Shown here: positions 1 through 14,755 of the stretch, one piece after another
Layout of the letters: each line of letters opens with the position of its first letter
How positions within the stretch are numbered: the stretch's first letter is position 1
Assembly: GCA_013397075.1 (NCBI GenBank)
Contig: VWZS01000850.1
Span: 372,001-436,000, forward strand
Length of the DNA: 64,000 nucleotides
Source of the DNA: Rhabdornis inornatus
Taxonomy: Eukaryota; Chordata; Aves; Passeriformes; Rhabdornithidae
Reading direction: 5' to 3'
Made by a program: the position numbers and the translations under genes
The notes under the pieces: generated by a model
What the model saw: the letters and a program-made list of their open reading frames with translations, nothing else
Told to the model about the DNA's origin: nothing
Database searches by the model: none

Positions 1-3000
1 CTCTTTGAGTGTGTGTGAGCACCGGAATGAGTACAACTACAGCAAAACACCCCAGTGCCACCCAGGACTTTGGGGTGTGTGCATGGCCCCGAGTACCAGC
101 CCCACAGAGCACAGCATAAGAGCAGCTGCGCTTGGTCCCTGATATGGAGGGAGAAATTCAGAACAGAGAAGCTCCTGGTGAACTTCTTGTAGGTCTCTGG
201 CCCACTCTGCTGTCCTCCCAGCCAGCACCTGCTACACCCACACTGACCCTCAATGCCCCAGAAAACATGAGAGATTTTCTCTGTTCCCATCCTAGCTGGG
301 CTTTCATCCCGTGGATTGCATCTCTGAAACAAAGACACATCCTCACACTCCAGCTCCTCTCCTAGTTCATTCTCCCATGGCTTTAATGCCACCCTAGGGA
401 CTGGGCTAAGCAGTTCGGGGAGCAAAGATGGGCATCTCTCATGTTCCATTGTTTTGAAGCAGGAAACGTCTGCAGAAAAGCCTCTTCTCAGTGCACACAG
501 GCTGATGACATGGGACCGGTGGGATCCCTTCTGGTCAGAATGTAACCCTCACTGGAACAATCAGCAATTTGGACATCCGAAAATTATTTTATTAAACAAC
601 AGTTGTTAATCAGTAGGAGGTCTTTTTCCACAGCCATTCTTTAAAGCCGAAACATTTCCATGTTTCCTGTAATACTTGTGCTTAGTCACACATTGACAAA
701 TACAAGGAAAAAAACTCAGATCTGTACGACAGATTTTTGGAACTGCCAAAATAATCTCTTTGAATTCTGCAGCCACTTGACAGCAGGAGTCCAGGAGGAG
801 AGTGTTGAAAGCAAAAATTTGTATTTATTCACTGGAGTTTTTAGTGCATTTTTCCCCCAGAACAGGATACCTATCAAATTCTGCAAAAAATACATGATCA
901 AATGAACAGTCCACAGACCCTGTTAAAGTTTAAGTGTTCCCAGGTCCAGTTTTTGCTACCCATCCTGTAAGTCTGACAGAGAGAAAGGGGATTTTCCTTT
1001 ATATTTCAGTGAGAATTCAACACACTCAGCCAAAGACTCTGCCAGAGGACAGATGCAGAACATCCCACCATCTTGCAACTCACATATTCACATGTGCAAA
1101 AAGTCTCTGGCTGAGTCTGTTCTTCCCTGCTGTAATACATTGCAAGAAAAGAGATCCCTAGGTCAAAATCCCCTAAAATTTAAACACTTGAGAAGTATTA
1201 AATGGTCTAATTAAGAGTTATTACTATTACTTTCTAAATACCTGGAGAGGAAGGATTGTGCTAGCTGGGCTCAAGGTCACATGTCACTAAGTCACGAAAA
1301 TTTCCTCCTCCACGCCAGGCTGGCAGTGGGTCTCATTCAGAGTGCTGTCCATGCAAAGAGGATGTCTGGACTTTTATTTTTTTATGGTCGTCCCAGAAGA
1401 CCATGACTTCAGTGGAAGTGAAAGTGAATATCCTGTCCCACATCCATCAGTTCTGAAGCATGGAAGGAACAAGCACTTCATCTCTAAGCAGGTTTGTAGA
1501 GAGAGAGATAAGCCAGGCTGTTTCCCAAAGGACTGGCTGCAGCACACGGCTGGGACTGGGTGTAAGGAGCTGAGAAGGGCCATGGCCTGCAGAGGATGGC
1601 AGACCTGTGATCTGCTCTGCTGGTGGCATGGGCCTGAGAAACTGGGTTTGCTCCTTTGCCTTGCATGACCAGCACCTGCTGCTAGGGTTCTCACTCCTCA
1701 CACCCCTGAGCAGGAAGAGCAGGCTGGACTCTCCCACAGCTCTCTGTCTCCTTCTCCCTCATCTCTTTCCAGTGCAAGCCCAGTCTCTCCATCACTCACC
1801 TCAGACCAGGCTGGCTGTGCTGTTGAAAACTTTGAGCATGGGAGGCTTTGGGATCTGCCTTGAGGGGAGAGCTTCAGTACGTGTCCCACAGCAGCCCAGC
1901 AGCAGCACCAGAGATCCCTGGAAAAGCCTGGAGCTTGGGTATCCTCATGGTGTGTCCTACTAGCCTGCTAAGCAACATGTACACATCTTTTATACCTACT
2001 ACACATGACACTGCACATCTCAGAGTGGTACTGCTGTTCAGAGGCACTGTGGTCTCCCCATAATATGCCTGCATGTCCTTGGGAGCCCAGCTGAAAGACA
2101 TGGGCCTTGCCAGCCAATGCTGAGAGTCAAAACGTCAGTGTACCATTGTGAATCTATTCCTTAGGCCAACCCATGCCCAGCTGTGTAATACAAATAACAT
2201 TTTTCACCAGAGAAAACATTTCTGCATCTTGGAGGCATACAGTAAATAAAAAGCACATTAAAATACTTAATGTGCTTAACTCTTTGTGTCTTTGTGGTCA
2301 TTTTGCTATGATGGAGTTATAGGTGCTCCTATAATGAGATTATAGAAATGAGGTTCCCTGCTGATCACTTTTACAGTGTACTCTCAAATGGCCTTCATAA
2401 ATGAAATTAAAAACAAGACTCTCCAACAAATACAGACTGAGAATTGAGATTCTGCAAAGTCTCAATCACTAAAATTGCAAACGATCTCTCACAATAAAGA
2501 CTGTGTTGGTGCTAAAAACTGTGGTTTAAATTAATTTTAGCCAGGCAAACATAGTGCTGGCCACTAAAGAGTAAAGCCATGGAAAGAGATCTCCTGGAGA
2601 AGCAAATAACTAAATGTGCATGATGGGTGCAGCTGGGCACCACCAAGCTTTCATGGTGACCTCAGCAGGATGAATAAGTTCATCCAGCATTTTCCATGAA
2701 GCAGAGAACAATATTTTTCACTTTGTAGCTTTCTTCTGAGGCTCCCAAGAGACCAATTCCTTTTTCCAGGCTGCTTGCAACTGCCACAGAGCTTCTCCCC
2801 AAAACCCTGTAACTCCTGCCTTATCAATACAAAAAAAGGAAGGAAACATGAAATGTACAGAGTGACACATTCAACCGTTTTTCTTCTTAACTAAAAATGT
2901 AGGAAATCTGTGGTGGTGGTAGTAGAAAGACGTGAAAACACGATAATGTGGCAAGGTGATGTGTCTTTGCAAGCCTCCTACCTCTCACTCCTTGCCTCCC

Positions 3001-6000
3001 TTCCATGAGCACAAGCAACCATCAACATGCATGCAATAGCAGCAGCTGTTGCAGATTCCCCAGCTTGCCCCATTGTGTCTCCTGGTGGTTCCTCTTGATG
3101 CAGACCCCTTTGATCAGCGATGCAGGGAAGATTTGATCCGAGCTGATATACAGCTCCTTGTGGGACCAGGCACATGTGGCTCCTGCCAGTCAGTGTTGTG
3201 ATGTTCCATGTCCATGGGGCTACTGTGTGTATGTAAGAGCGGCCACGCTGAGCTCCCACGATGCACAAAACTCATGTACTGAATTTTCCCTCTTTGCCTC
3301 CAGCCATCCCTGTTCTGCTTCTTGCTAAGCCAATTAATATCTACCACACTAGCAGTAAAGGGCCCTTGGGAAAAAGGAAACCAGGGAGTAGGCTGGTTGT
3401 TCCTGATCTAGGCATGCTCTCTGCCAATACAGCATATTTTCTAGAGTGTTTTTTACAATTCGGTTTAAATGACTCAGCTAAGGGGTTTTGTATAACTTCT
3501 GACCACAGCCTAAAAGTTCTCACAGGAGGTAATAGTTCCTAGTGTTTGGCATGAGCTTTCCTCCTTTTATCTAAGCACTTGTGCTCCTTCAGCAATCTTT
3601 ATTCACTTCTTTCTTCATGCTTACAGGCTAGAACTTTGTAAGGGGTTACTGGATCCCTCAACTTCCACTAAGCCCTTCAACATGCAGCACTGTATACCAC
3701 ATCCATTACTGTTATGAAAGTATTTAGACAGACAGGCTTTATCTAGCTGTCCTAATCTTTTCCATAAACCAGTCTTTTAAGTCCAACAGTGGTTTGAGTT
3801 ATTTTATGTGAATTCCCTCCTGTCTGTCAACAGCAATCTGCAATGTTCTGATCTTTGAATCACTGGATTGTCGCAGTGCTGACAAGGTGTGATCATTTTC
3901 TCTTTTGTAAGTAATCAACTGCTCGTTTGTTGCATGTTACTAATTGCACTTTATTCTACCTCTGTTTTTTTCCTGGTTTCATTATATTGTCCATATTAGA
4001 ATGTTGTGGTAAGCAGCACCAGACACAATTGGATTCCTCAGTCTGTCAGCAGCAAAGGTAATTGACATAAATATTTAAAAAACAGCCAACTGTGATATAT
4101 GAAACAATTAAAACCCTTTCAGAAGCATCCTCTCTCTAACCTAGTCTCCTGGTAAACTGAATTTAAGTGGCTGCAAAGTGACCGAACCAAAACATTGTCT
4201 TTCATTTCTATCAGTGGGAAATATTTTCCCCCTCTGCTCTACGTTCTTGCTCCTCACAGAGTAGATATTTGATTAGGTACAGATTTAAACGCAAAAAGAT
4301 TTTCCAAGCCTTGGATCCAGTTCCAAGCAATTACACATTGGCTGGGTGTAACTGAATGCAGGATCACCCAGCTGGAGAGCAGAGAGAAGGGTCTTTACAA
4401 AGAAAAAAAATTATTCCAAGTGTTTCACCTCAAAGAATTCTTGAAAAATGTGCTTCTCCCCAGAGATCTGGGTTGTTTGTCTCATTCAAGGGCTGAGTAT
4501 TTTCCTGTTGCTTGTAGACTGGCAAAGAAGTAGAGGGCTCAAGATGCAGGGTGAATGAAGAGCTGTCTTGAGTTGACACCAGATTTTCATGGGAACTCCT
4601 GAAGGCTGCACTTGTGCTACCTAATAATGCTGTCTGCTGGATACTGGATCCTTGTGTATCATCTCAGCTCTAGTAAATAGGATGTACTCACCTGTCTGCT
4701 CTCCGGCAGCACTGGTAGCAAAACATCTTTGCAATCAGGGCAAAAAGTCTCAGTCATGTGCCTTGGTCTGCCCCCAAAGCAGCCTTTCTAAGAGGGAATA
4801 CAGTTCTTCAGACTGGTAGTCTTCTGGTGATACTGCAATGCTGTCTCTGAGGAGCTCACCTGGAGAGAATAAGAGCTGGTATTGGTCCTCTGGGTCTCAG
4901 ATAATCAAGATTAAACGTGAGTTTTTTAACACTAAAACCAAGTCTAGAACAAGAAACTAACTAGCTCTGACTAGATGACACCAAGTGGTCACAGCAAAAT
5001 TTACATTTATTATTACTGGAACATTTTGCAAAATTTTCACCCTTTGAACTGGAGTTTTGCAGCATTGCCATTTGAACAATTTTATTTATTGTGTGGGAGT
5101 CACTAAGTCTGGATACTTTGAGTCTAGGAAGAGCACTCAATCTGCTAAAAAGTACAAGGGAAAGTTCAACATGAATTGTTACCATACTTGAAAGCTGACT
5201 TACTGTATACTAACAAGATGCAGATTTTAAAGCACTAGTTATTCAGTTACTTAGTGGTTGATAAAGTGATTAATAACTAGACTATGTGATGGTGCTAATA
5301 TAGAAATCAGGGAAAAGGTTCCTATTACAGAAATAGCAGAGGTCTTTGTATAAGGCATTATGTAGTCTTCTCAAAATTATTGAAGTATAAAATAGCAGAT
5401 TGGTTACACCATTAATTCAGAACAAGTGTTTATCATACCCTATGCTCCAAGGCTCATCATATCTCTCACAAGAGGTATTTGAACGTGTCTTTACTGAACA
5501 ACATGCTTACTGATGTAGGAAAAGAGATGTCGGTGGTGCATTTTCTCATCCATTGTAATTTTGTATCTGATGTAGGGTTATATGAGCAAGTACCAAAACG
5601 TGTTTTTATAAGTTAGTCATCTGCTGGAATGTGTTCTGTTAGGATGTTTTCTTTTCTTCCTTAGATGACTCTGTGAAATACTTGCCTAGTCATTTTGCCA
5701 GCAGCCATGAAACCCCAGCAAAATGTCACAAGTCCAGCCAGCCCAAGACTGAAAAACTGGCTACACTAAAATTTAACTCAACAGGTTCTCCTATTGTTTC
5801 TGAAGGGCTTAAATTTTTCCCAACTAAGAGTCTTAACCTCTGCAGGCCCACATGAAAAAGGAAATGGGTGTGGTAGGAAAGCAAAAGCTCTCTATGCCCA
5901 CAGGGAAGGGGAAGGTGAGAAACAGCTGTGTGGACAAAGGTGTGTTATGGACGTGTGTACTTTGTACTACCCCTGACCCTAGCAATGAAATTCTGTTGTC

Positions 6001-8761
6001 TTTCTACACAGAGTTATCATCCCTCTAAATATTTCCTGTATTGATTCTGATACCTGCACAAAGCATGTTTTGAACTGAAAAACTGTGACTTGAACAAGAA
6101 GGCAAGGACAGCATGAAACACACAAAGGAGGGAAACCAGTGCCAACCCCTTTCTTCGTGAGCCTTCTGAGTGGGCTAAATGGTTTGTCTCTGTCTCTGGC
6201 ATGACAGCATCTGGCTGCACCAGGAGGATTTATTCCCCTGTGCAAGCCTGCTCCACAAGTGCACAGCCATTTCACCAGCTGAGCTACAGTGGCCACTTTA
6301 CAGACTTGCTATACTAGAAATGCTCTCTGCCCTCCTGCTCACTAGAATGCACCCCTCTTTCTCACCTTGCCTGGGCTGTTTCCTGAGCTCCCCAGGTTGC
6401 TTTCTCTCATGCTCATGCCCCATCTGGAGTTGCCAGATCTTCTAAATTCTAAATAAATTTATATGCTCTATTTAGCATCAGTCCTGCAGTCTCCTTACTT
6501 CCCATTTAAGATCAATACAGAAGAAATCAATGGACTACACAACAATTCCCTCAGACACTCCTGTAGACCATAATGCATTGCTGGCACCTCCTCTTTATAG
6601 CTGGTCTGTTAGCTGTCTTTCTCTCTTTACTGCAGTGTTTTTATCTGAGGTTATTTTAATTAGAATAAAGTTAAAATTCCTGGAGAAACTCTGCAGGAAA
6701 GAGTGGTCCTGGAAATCTAAATATGTGTAACTTGTGCTATGCAATGTTTTACTGTATGAAACAAATGACAGGCTGTTTTGTTAATAGTACACATGATGGA
6801 CTTCAGATGATGCCATGGATTTATAGAACACAAGGACTCCAGCCTTTCTGTAACCACAGCAAAAATCTCACTCTGTATGAAACTATGCCCTGAGCCCCTG
6901 AGCTCTGCAGGGTACCTGGTTTCAGAAGCAGAGCATACAAGTGACACAAGTGACACACCCATGGTGTGGGTACTAACCCAATTCACATAGGCAGGTGCTC
7001 GGTAACTGCCTCCAGCAGGGCAATTGCTCTGCATGAAAATTCCCTCTCCTTACTCAATACCAGCAAGAATATTTTTCCTTGTTCTCCTTACTGTCAGACT
7101 CCCTCTCACAGCAGGAAGGTTTGTCCCCTCTGGCATCTGAGGACGGGCATCAACAGGGAGGTTTCTGTAGCTCATCCCTCTCACCTCTCTCTGCCCTGAC
7201 AGAGCCAGTGGGCTGCTGTGCCAGCTTGGAATTCCCCTATCAGGGAAGAAAAATCCCCCCTGATTGCAGGAACCCAAACCTCCCACAGAGATGGATGAGT
7301 GATGGAGTTTAAGTGCCACCACTCTGACACGTCACCTCACAAAAAAATAAACTTCATGCATGCTGAAGTACCTCAGCATGTGGTTTCCAGACAGAAGGAG
7401 CTCCAAGGCTGAGGGGAACATTTTGACATCTTAAGGACATGGATGTACCTAGCAATCCTGAGTGCACTCAGGGTTTACAGCATCTATGCTTAGGCCCAGA
7501 GACAATTTAAAGGTAATATAGGAGATAAACAAGCAGTGCTCTTGTAATATAACTTGGGAAAAAATGGAGCTAGTCTGCACTGGGGAGCACCTGCTGAGCC
7601 TGGAAAATCAGTATGGTGGATCTCAGCAGATGTCACAGACAATCACCACAGCCCTCACGGTGGGATCCCTGCAGAGCCACTGCTAACCTTGAGAATGTCT
7701 GGAGAATCCACCAAAGAGCTTCAGAGACTCTGCATCCACAAAATAGGGAAGGCAAGTAAGTCTGGGTTGAGCAGACTACCAGAAGAAGGGAGGAGAGAAT
7801 ATGGTAAGAGAAAAGGCAGGGGCGAGGGAGGGCTGGAGAAGGGCCGAGATGGTAAAGGCAGGGTGTCTCAGGCAGAGTAGAAATGAGTGGTCCAGAGGGA
7901 GTGACAGGAGCAATGTGGCCAGAGCTATTAACCAGGAGGATGAACTGAGCAGCTTTTCTAAAAGCCCAGAAACAGAGATGAGGTGTGCTTGGGAAGCCAG
8001 GCAAGAGCCTGAACAAAGTTTTGTCTACCTAGCAGAAAAGTCAGATTATCCTCTGCTTTTGTAGGAAGATCTGATAGCTGCACTTGGAGACAACTTTCAC
8101 ATCTAAGCAAATAAGAGGGCAGAGAAAACACCAGCATTATAAACCTTTCTATCCAAGACTGAGAGAACTGATGTCCTCAGCCTTGTTCAAGAAAGCAGAG
8201 AGACAAGAGCTTATAGAAGGAAGAAGTTCAAGACTGTGCAAAAGGCAAAGACGAGAGAAGAACATATGAAGAGGGAGAGTCTGTCAAAAGACATATCATG
8301 TAATAGCCATTCTGTGACTGGGAAGTCATTGCATTGCTAGAAAGTTCTGTGAGCTGCAATCCAGAAGACATAATCAGGTTGTTCGCAGAAAAGGAGTTGA
8401 CAAAAAGGAAGGGAGCATGTCTCATGAAGATCAGTAGAAAATAAAGCAACAGTCAGAAAGAAGGCAAGGGAGAAAGGTTTGCAGAAGGCCAGGGCAGCTT
8501 TCCAAGTAGGAGCAATGGCCCTAAAGAAGAGAAAGTTTCAGAGACCTGAGATTCTGCTCAGAAAATGAAACTAAAGTCTTCAGTTTAAAAAGTGTTCCAT
8601 GGTCAGAAACAAAACAAGAGTGGCTAAGCTGGAGCTGGAGGGAGGAAACACGAAATAGCAGCATCTGGTTTATCCTTTACACCAGAATAAAAACACCCAG
8701 GCACCTCATGGTGTTTTGGCAGGGGAGTGTCCATTTTCTGTAATTCCAGAAGGGTTACAAA
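1..8761. other. Intergenic DNA upstream of HEY2, no gene seen
   Basis: This stretch is AT-rich with scattered short open frames that lack splice context, repeated domain patterns or recognisable protein families. I see no tRNA, no CpG-rich block and no convincing exon. In mammals the next upstream genes (HDDC2, TPD52L1) lie far from HEY2, so an empty stretch here fits the known gene order. Enhancers could be present but cannot be recognised from a single sequence. Confidence 0.6.
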
Positions 8762-8905
8762 ACCACAGAGAGGATAAGGTCAGGCGGGACCACTGCATGT
8801 CGTCTATTCCAACCCCCTGGCACAGGCAGGGTCCCCTAGGGCACATTACTTAGGATTGTGTCCAGACAGCTTTTGAAAATATCCAGGGAAGGAGACTCCC
8901 AGGCT
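8762..8905 (-). mobile_element. CR1 LINE fragment (3' part, antisense to + strand)
   Basis: The + strand reads like the reverse complement of a CR1 3' end. A stretch equivalent to 'CACAGAGAGGATAAGGT' is followed by a 'TCTATTCCAACCCCCTGGCACAGGCAGGGTC' type segment, then a 'TGAAAATATCCAGGGAAGGAGACTCC' type segment, in the order seen in avian CR1 copies. It is decayed and truncated and cannot be active. The exact subfamily is not resolvable by eye. Confidence 0.85.
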
Positions 8906-11900
8906 GAAGGCCTGAGGAAGGGCTGCCAGCCACTTCAGGCCCTGTGATGGAGCTCAAAAAGGGAACAGCACAGGTCCAAAAATGGCAGCTCAGCTCCTTG
9001 CAAAGGTGAGCACCTGCACACACACTGAACCAACAAGCACCAAAAGCAAACTGCTTTCACAGTAATTTTAAGAGTGCTTTGGTGAACATCTGCCATAAAA
9101 AAATTAAACACAAAAAAACAACCTACCAAGCAAAGGAAGGCATTTAGCATTTTGGAAAGCCTTCAGTCTGCACAGAATTTTTTATCTCTTTTACCAGAAA
9201 GAACAGTGAACACTTCTTAAGTCACTGACAATGAACACTTTTTTAAGTCTGACATGTCCTCAGAGCTGCAGAGCTTTCCTCTCAAAGTCTGATCTATCTT
9301 TGCTATAATAGGATATATTTCTTTCCAACCACATGTTAACAAAAATATACACTGAATAAAATTAATTAGGAAGATGTTGAAATAAAATACTACCAAAGTA
9401 ATATAATATTTCGAAGGGGAGAAAAAATTTTATCACTATAAATCAAAAATACCTTCACAAAATAGTTGTCTTTTAGAAGTAAGAAGAAAATTGGAATTAG
9501 GCCCAGTTCCTGCAGAGAGAGATTTTCAATTTCCTTCTTGAAGCAAAAGTCATATCCAATCAACACAGGTTTTCCTGATTAGGCTCAGCAGGATCAAACA
9601 TGATATTAACTAGAGAATCACGAAAATACTAGTTTAAGCACAGGCAGTCGTAAGACACAAGACTGATCAGAATGGAACAGAGACAACTTCTCTCCCTTGG
9701 ACAGTGGTTGACAAAAGAGAAGTTCCTGTGATTTAGATGAACTGCTCTCCACATGGACATACATTCATGGCAGTATGTAAAACTTTCAGTTCAGGAAAAA
9801 GCAATTTCCCTTTGGCTGAAAATCCTGATCCAAACTCCTCTGCGGTGTAAGACACTGGCTCTTGACTGAATTTATGCCTGTTTAATTTGTGTACAAATTT
9901 TACCAGTTGAGTATTCATGTTGACCCTATGTGTTTTATTTCAGAGACTTGGAAGATATTTCTATTAGTAATTTTTATCTCCAGATATCATAACTTCTTCT
10001 AATGAGAAGCAGATGCTTAGTTTGTCCTTAACTAGCTTTGCAGGACCTGTAGTTTCGAAGTCCCTTCCAAGTCCCAACAAGGACTACTGTTACTGAGGAA
10101 GTTTGCTAAAATACCATGGATCTATGCAGAATATCTGGGGTTGTTTATTTCTATCACATGCACAGTCTATAAAAAGAAGTATTTCTAGAGCATTAGGTGA
10201 AGTGCTTTATTATAACAGCTAGGTTTGAAGCCTGGAGATGATACGTTATTTTCTTTCATAAATAAATCTTGGATAAAACCTTAACACTCCCTTAAAATTG
10301 GTTCCTTTATAACTCTCTGGAAAGCATAGGGGGTTTTTTTATCTTCAAGGAGCAAACAACAATAAAACTCAAATAATTACAGTTCTCCAGGTTTTGGCAT
10401 CCAAAAAGCACCAAAAAAAAGAGGTCCATTTAGTGTGAAAACATAAAAGAAATAAAGGAAAAGGCTGTGAAAAGCTGACAAGGAAGAAGGAACTGAAAAA
10501 AAATTAAAGGAAAAAAAGAAGATAGAATTGCTTTAGTTCAAAACTCATGAAGTTTTTATGACAAAAACTCAAGAAGGTCCTCATTTCTGGCACAGGATGT
10601 GTTTATCTAGATTTGCCACAGTTACTAGTGAATTAAACCATACTTCACCACTGTGAAAATTTATTTCAACAGAAATGAGTTTCAATGAGAAAGCTGTGAT
10701 TATGTACTCATTTTTACAAATACTCTATTTCCATTATAATAGGATAGTTTTATTCTTGATACAGATGTATGGATTTTAATAGCACTACCGCTAAAATATA
10801 TTAAAGTTCATAATTCATGTTATACAAAAACCTGTGAGATTAGGTTCTGTGTATTATTGTGAGGTAATTAAGTGGCCTGATTTCCACTAGTAAAGGAAGT
10901 GCCCTAGTTCCCTTTAACACCATTGAAGCTGTTCATTAAGATGACTGAAGTTAGTTCTTAAATCTTGGCCCATGGTCTTTGAAGAAAACAGAGAGCCAAG
11001 TCCAAGGAGATGTTCAGTGAAAGTCTAAAATCCACAATGATGCCCTAATTCTCCACTGCTGCATGTTTCCCCTGCGCACGTACAGCTGGGTACAGTTGTA
11101 AAATATAGCCTGGCAAGAGCCTTGCACATGTATAGAAAATCAAGACCTGGCTTTTTCAGAACATGTATGATGAGTATCAGGCAAAATGCTGTCATTACCA
11201 AGATCCTTCACACAACAACTTTAAACTCGAGCAGGCAATTACTATTTCAATTTTACTGACAGGAGCCTAAAATTGAGGCAGAAAGCAAACTAGCCTAGAT
11301 GGAAATGCCCAGGAAAATCAACAGACTTAATATTTAGAGTGGATTAGTTAAACCACAAACAATTCTATGTAGACACCCATTCAAAACTAAAGCTCCTTTT
11401 ATTCAATGTTATTTTATTTTGAAAGTGAATTAATTTAAATCAAATTGCGGCCAGTTCTGTTGTGAATAAGAGCATGCAAACTGAGTTTCAATACAGTTCA
11501 CAGACACTTTTAATTTACATCTTTTGTTAATTTAATTAATTGTCCTGGATGCCTGAGCTCACAAAGGAAGTGTGCCAAGATGCAGAGTTAAGGATGAGGC
11601 TCCCAACTGCAGGGTTTGTCCTCTCCAGCTGCCCTTCCTTGGGGTGCTGTTCAGTCACCCTTGTTATCACCAGACAGTGGGAGCCAGAGGAGGTACTCCT
11701 GTCTGTCCGTGTCACCTACAATGTAGTGACAGCTCTCAGGGAGAGAATTTCATGCTCTGAATGGGAGGACTGGACAAGCATGCAGCACCTATTGACTAGG
11801 GGCCAGGAGGAAGCACTCGACCCAGGAGGGTGCATTCATTGACCCCTGTAGGCACCAAAAGCAGAGAAGTAGTGTGACACACTACGGGAGATGCAGAGTT

Positions 11901-12940
11901 ACGTTTTCTGTGCTCAGCCTAAAAACCCAATAGTCAACTTCACTACTTGACCAAGATCAAATTTGTGGAGGTGTAGCTCAGTGATAAACATTAGAAGTTG
12001 TTACTTAGAAAGGTCTAAATACCCACTGCATCTTCCTTCCTACTTTTTTCCTCCATCACCTTCAGCTTGAAATTTGTTGTAGCAAGTCTCTGTGCACTTT
12101 TTATCCTTCCCAAAACTGATCTACTGGAGTGTTTGCACCCATCTCAGGGCTTTGCAATTTTATTGGAATCTGTGGGGTGATAGTACTACCACAGGAACCA
12201 CCTGTGGATCAGACCCTACTATGATTTTTCATTATCACATTTACAATGTGATCCATTGGCAAAAATCCTACAACCCAGCTAATAGTCAAATGCTCCTCCA
12301 CAATACAGACTTGGATGGAATGTCATGCATACACTTCCACCCGTGTGTAGCTACTGTCTAGGCAAAGCCAAGTTTTAAAGTCTCTCCTTTTTTATTTTTT
12401 TGAGCATTATTTCCTTCAGCTGTCACACACAGTTTCCTCAGCTCTCTGCTCTTTCTTCAGTCCCACCTTGCTATGAATGTGGCCAGAAATCATTTTAACC
12501 ATCTATTTGCAATCACATCAGAGGAAAAAAATCAGGAAGGCTTTTTCTCTTGTTTTCCTGGCAGTTAGTGATGAGTCCATCAAGAAAAAGAAGAAAAAAT
12601 ACAGTGTCATGAATGGGAATTGCATTTTTGTCCTGTTCTTAAGAGTTTCCTAATAGCTAAAGAAAGTAACTTAAAAGTAGTAGAACAGCTGTCCCCAAGA
12701 GGCTGCTAACTGAGTGAAGGATATGGGATGCAAATGTTTTTTGAAGAAGGAGAGAGTAAAGTATTAAAAAAATATATATTGCTCCAAGACTTAGAGTCTA
12801 AGTACCTACCGTGTTCAGTAAAGAAACTCAGGACAATCTTGAGTCCCCTTGAAGAGAGCTGCTGAGCAAAACTTCAGCTCCTTCAGAAGGCCACGCACAT
12901 TTTAAAAATAGTCTCTAAACCCCCTAACTATTTAATCCTA
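8906..12940. other. Intergenic DNA, no gene seen
   Basis: AT-rich sequence with A-rich runs around 10,400-10,520 and no recognisable exon, RNA gene or repeat family. Open frames such as 11,540-11,842 have no family resemblance and no matching splice signals. Confidence 0.5.
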
Positions 12941-12949
12941 CACGGCTCA

Positions 12950-13900
12950 CAGCGACGTGTAAAATCCTGAAATCTCGGGGGATAGGAAATTTCATTTTCG
13001 AGGACGGAGCAGACAAGACTCTCTCCTCTACGGGAGCCGGCTCTCTAGACGTAGCAAGAGATTTGCTGGTTTGGCAGGCCGGCTCTGGAAGCGCCCGCAC
13101 GGCTCCGCCGCTGTCGGGGGACACGGGCGGCACCGCGCCCCGGAGCGCCGGGCTGGCCTCGTGTGACCCACCAGGCGCCGCAGCCGCAGCAAGCACCGCG
13201 TTTGCCGAGAGTAAAAACAAACAAACAGAAACCCTCAAACAACGAACCCACAAGAAAGCAGAAAGGAGGGCGGGCGGGAGAGGGAGCCGGCTGCGCTCCC
13301 CCCGACGCCCCCCGGCCGGGACAGGAAGCCTGCGGGCCGGGGAGCCTCCGCGGAGCCGCGCCCGCCCGCCCGCCGGCCGGGGCCGCCTCTCCCGGGAAAA
13401 GCTGCTCGGGGCACTCCGGGCAGCGAGGGTCGCCACGCAGCTCTCCCTGTCGGCCGTGGGTGAGGGCGGCGGCTGTCCCGGGGCCTCCAGGCTGCCGGGA
13501 AGCGGCAAGTCCGCCCGGCTTTTTCCCTTTGGAGGGAAAAGCAGCGGGGAACAGAGAAAGGTGCATTTCTCTGGGCTTCGACTGCGCGGCTGTCAGCGCT
13601 GCTTGCTGCCAGCTGAGCAGGCAATCCCACCGCAGCAAGTGTTCACGGGATCCACGCTTTATGGGGCCGCTGGGGAAAGAGACACGTGTGCCATACAGAC
13701 AGGACCAAAGCACAACAAGAGGCTTGGCCCGTGGGTCGCGGTGCTGGTGCTGGCCCACGAAGCCCCTGCTTGTCGCAGCGCACCTGTCGCAGGGGCGAGC
13801 CCGAGACCTGGCAGAGGTGCAAGGACTTGCCTTCCTCGGTGCGACCCGGGAAAGCCCGTAATTTCTCGCCCAAGGAGCAGGTAAATCTCTCAAAAATAAT
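12950..13900. promoter_or_regulatory. CpG island, distal part of the HEY2 promoter domain
   Basis: CpG dinucleotides become dense abruptly after about 12,950 and thin out after about 13,870, in contrast to CpG-poor DNA on the left. Long open frames on both strands here (up to 321 codons) are a by-product of high GC and have no protein-family features. The island lies well upstream of the HEY2 start codon, even after correcting the assembly duplication. It could serve HEY2, or a divergent or antisense RNA such as exists in mammals, but no transcript can be proved from sequence. Confidence 0.75.
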
Positions 13901-14755
13901 AAAAAACAACAACAGAAAAACCCTAATCTGTGTAAAATGAAGACAGAGTTTCCCGGAGGAGGGACTTTAGCGAGGCTGCCAGGAGGATTTAGCAGCCGGA
14001 TCCACGACAAACGATCCTGACATAAGCTCTACTCGGGGAGGTAACCATAGGATAGCTCAGGTTTCTGTAGGAAAACAGCATGCGGGAGTTGTGCCCCAGG
14101 GGAAAAAAATACCATAAGGCAGCAGGAGCTATTTCCAGAGTGAGCAGAAATTACAAATCCAGCGGCACCGACGCGTGACATGAAAGATTTCTGTGTAAAA
14201 TCCCGAGACAGCTCGGAATCGCCCCAACATCCCCGGGTGATTCGCGTGCTTTAGCGTGGATTAGGACACCCACGCTCGAGCCTGTGCCCCCTGCCCCCGT
14301 GTTTGCAGGCGTCTCTCGAGCAGCTGCAGCCCAGGCCGGGTAACATGGACTTTAACTCGGACCTACCAAACCTCGTCCCGCTCTGAAAGGCGATGTCTGA
14401 GGCAGGGCAGCGTTTCCCGGCCGCTCCCGGGGCGCCCAGCACGAGGGTCCCGGACGGGAGCAGGCCCGGCTGTCTCAAGTCTCCCCGTGTCGTTACAGCA
14501 CAGACAACTAAAGAGAATTTGGGGTGGGATTTTTTGTTTGTTTGTTTATTGGGGTTTTTAAAATACTCTAGAAATCCCCACGTCGAGCCCTGAAACTGCT
14601 GAGTCTAATCCCAGATTTCTAAAGCGTTTGTGCTTCGAATTGCAGTCGGGCGCCACAGGCTGCTCCTGCTAGTCTACTTCTCCCGAGAGATCCCGATGCT
14701 TTTTTCTGGGTTGTTCGTGTGGATTTTTTCGTGGGTTTTTGGTTTGGTTTTTGAC

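Noticed and set aside
13045..14010. 321-codon open frame on the - strand and 273-codon frame on the + strand
   Set aside because: Both lie in the CpG island, where high GC suppresses stop codons. Composition is Arg/Pro/Gly/Ala-rich on both strands, with no domains or splice logic.
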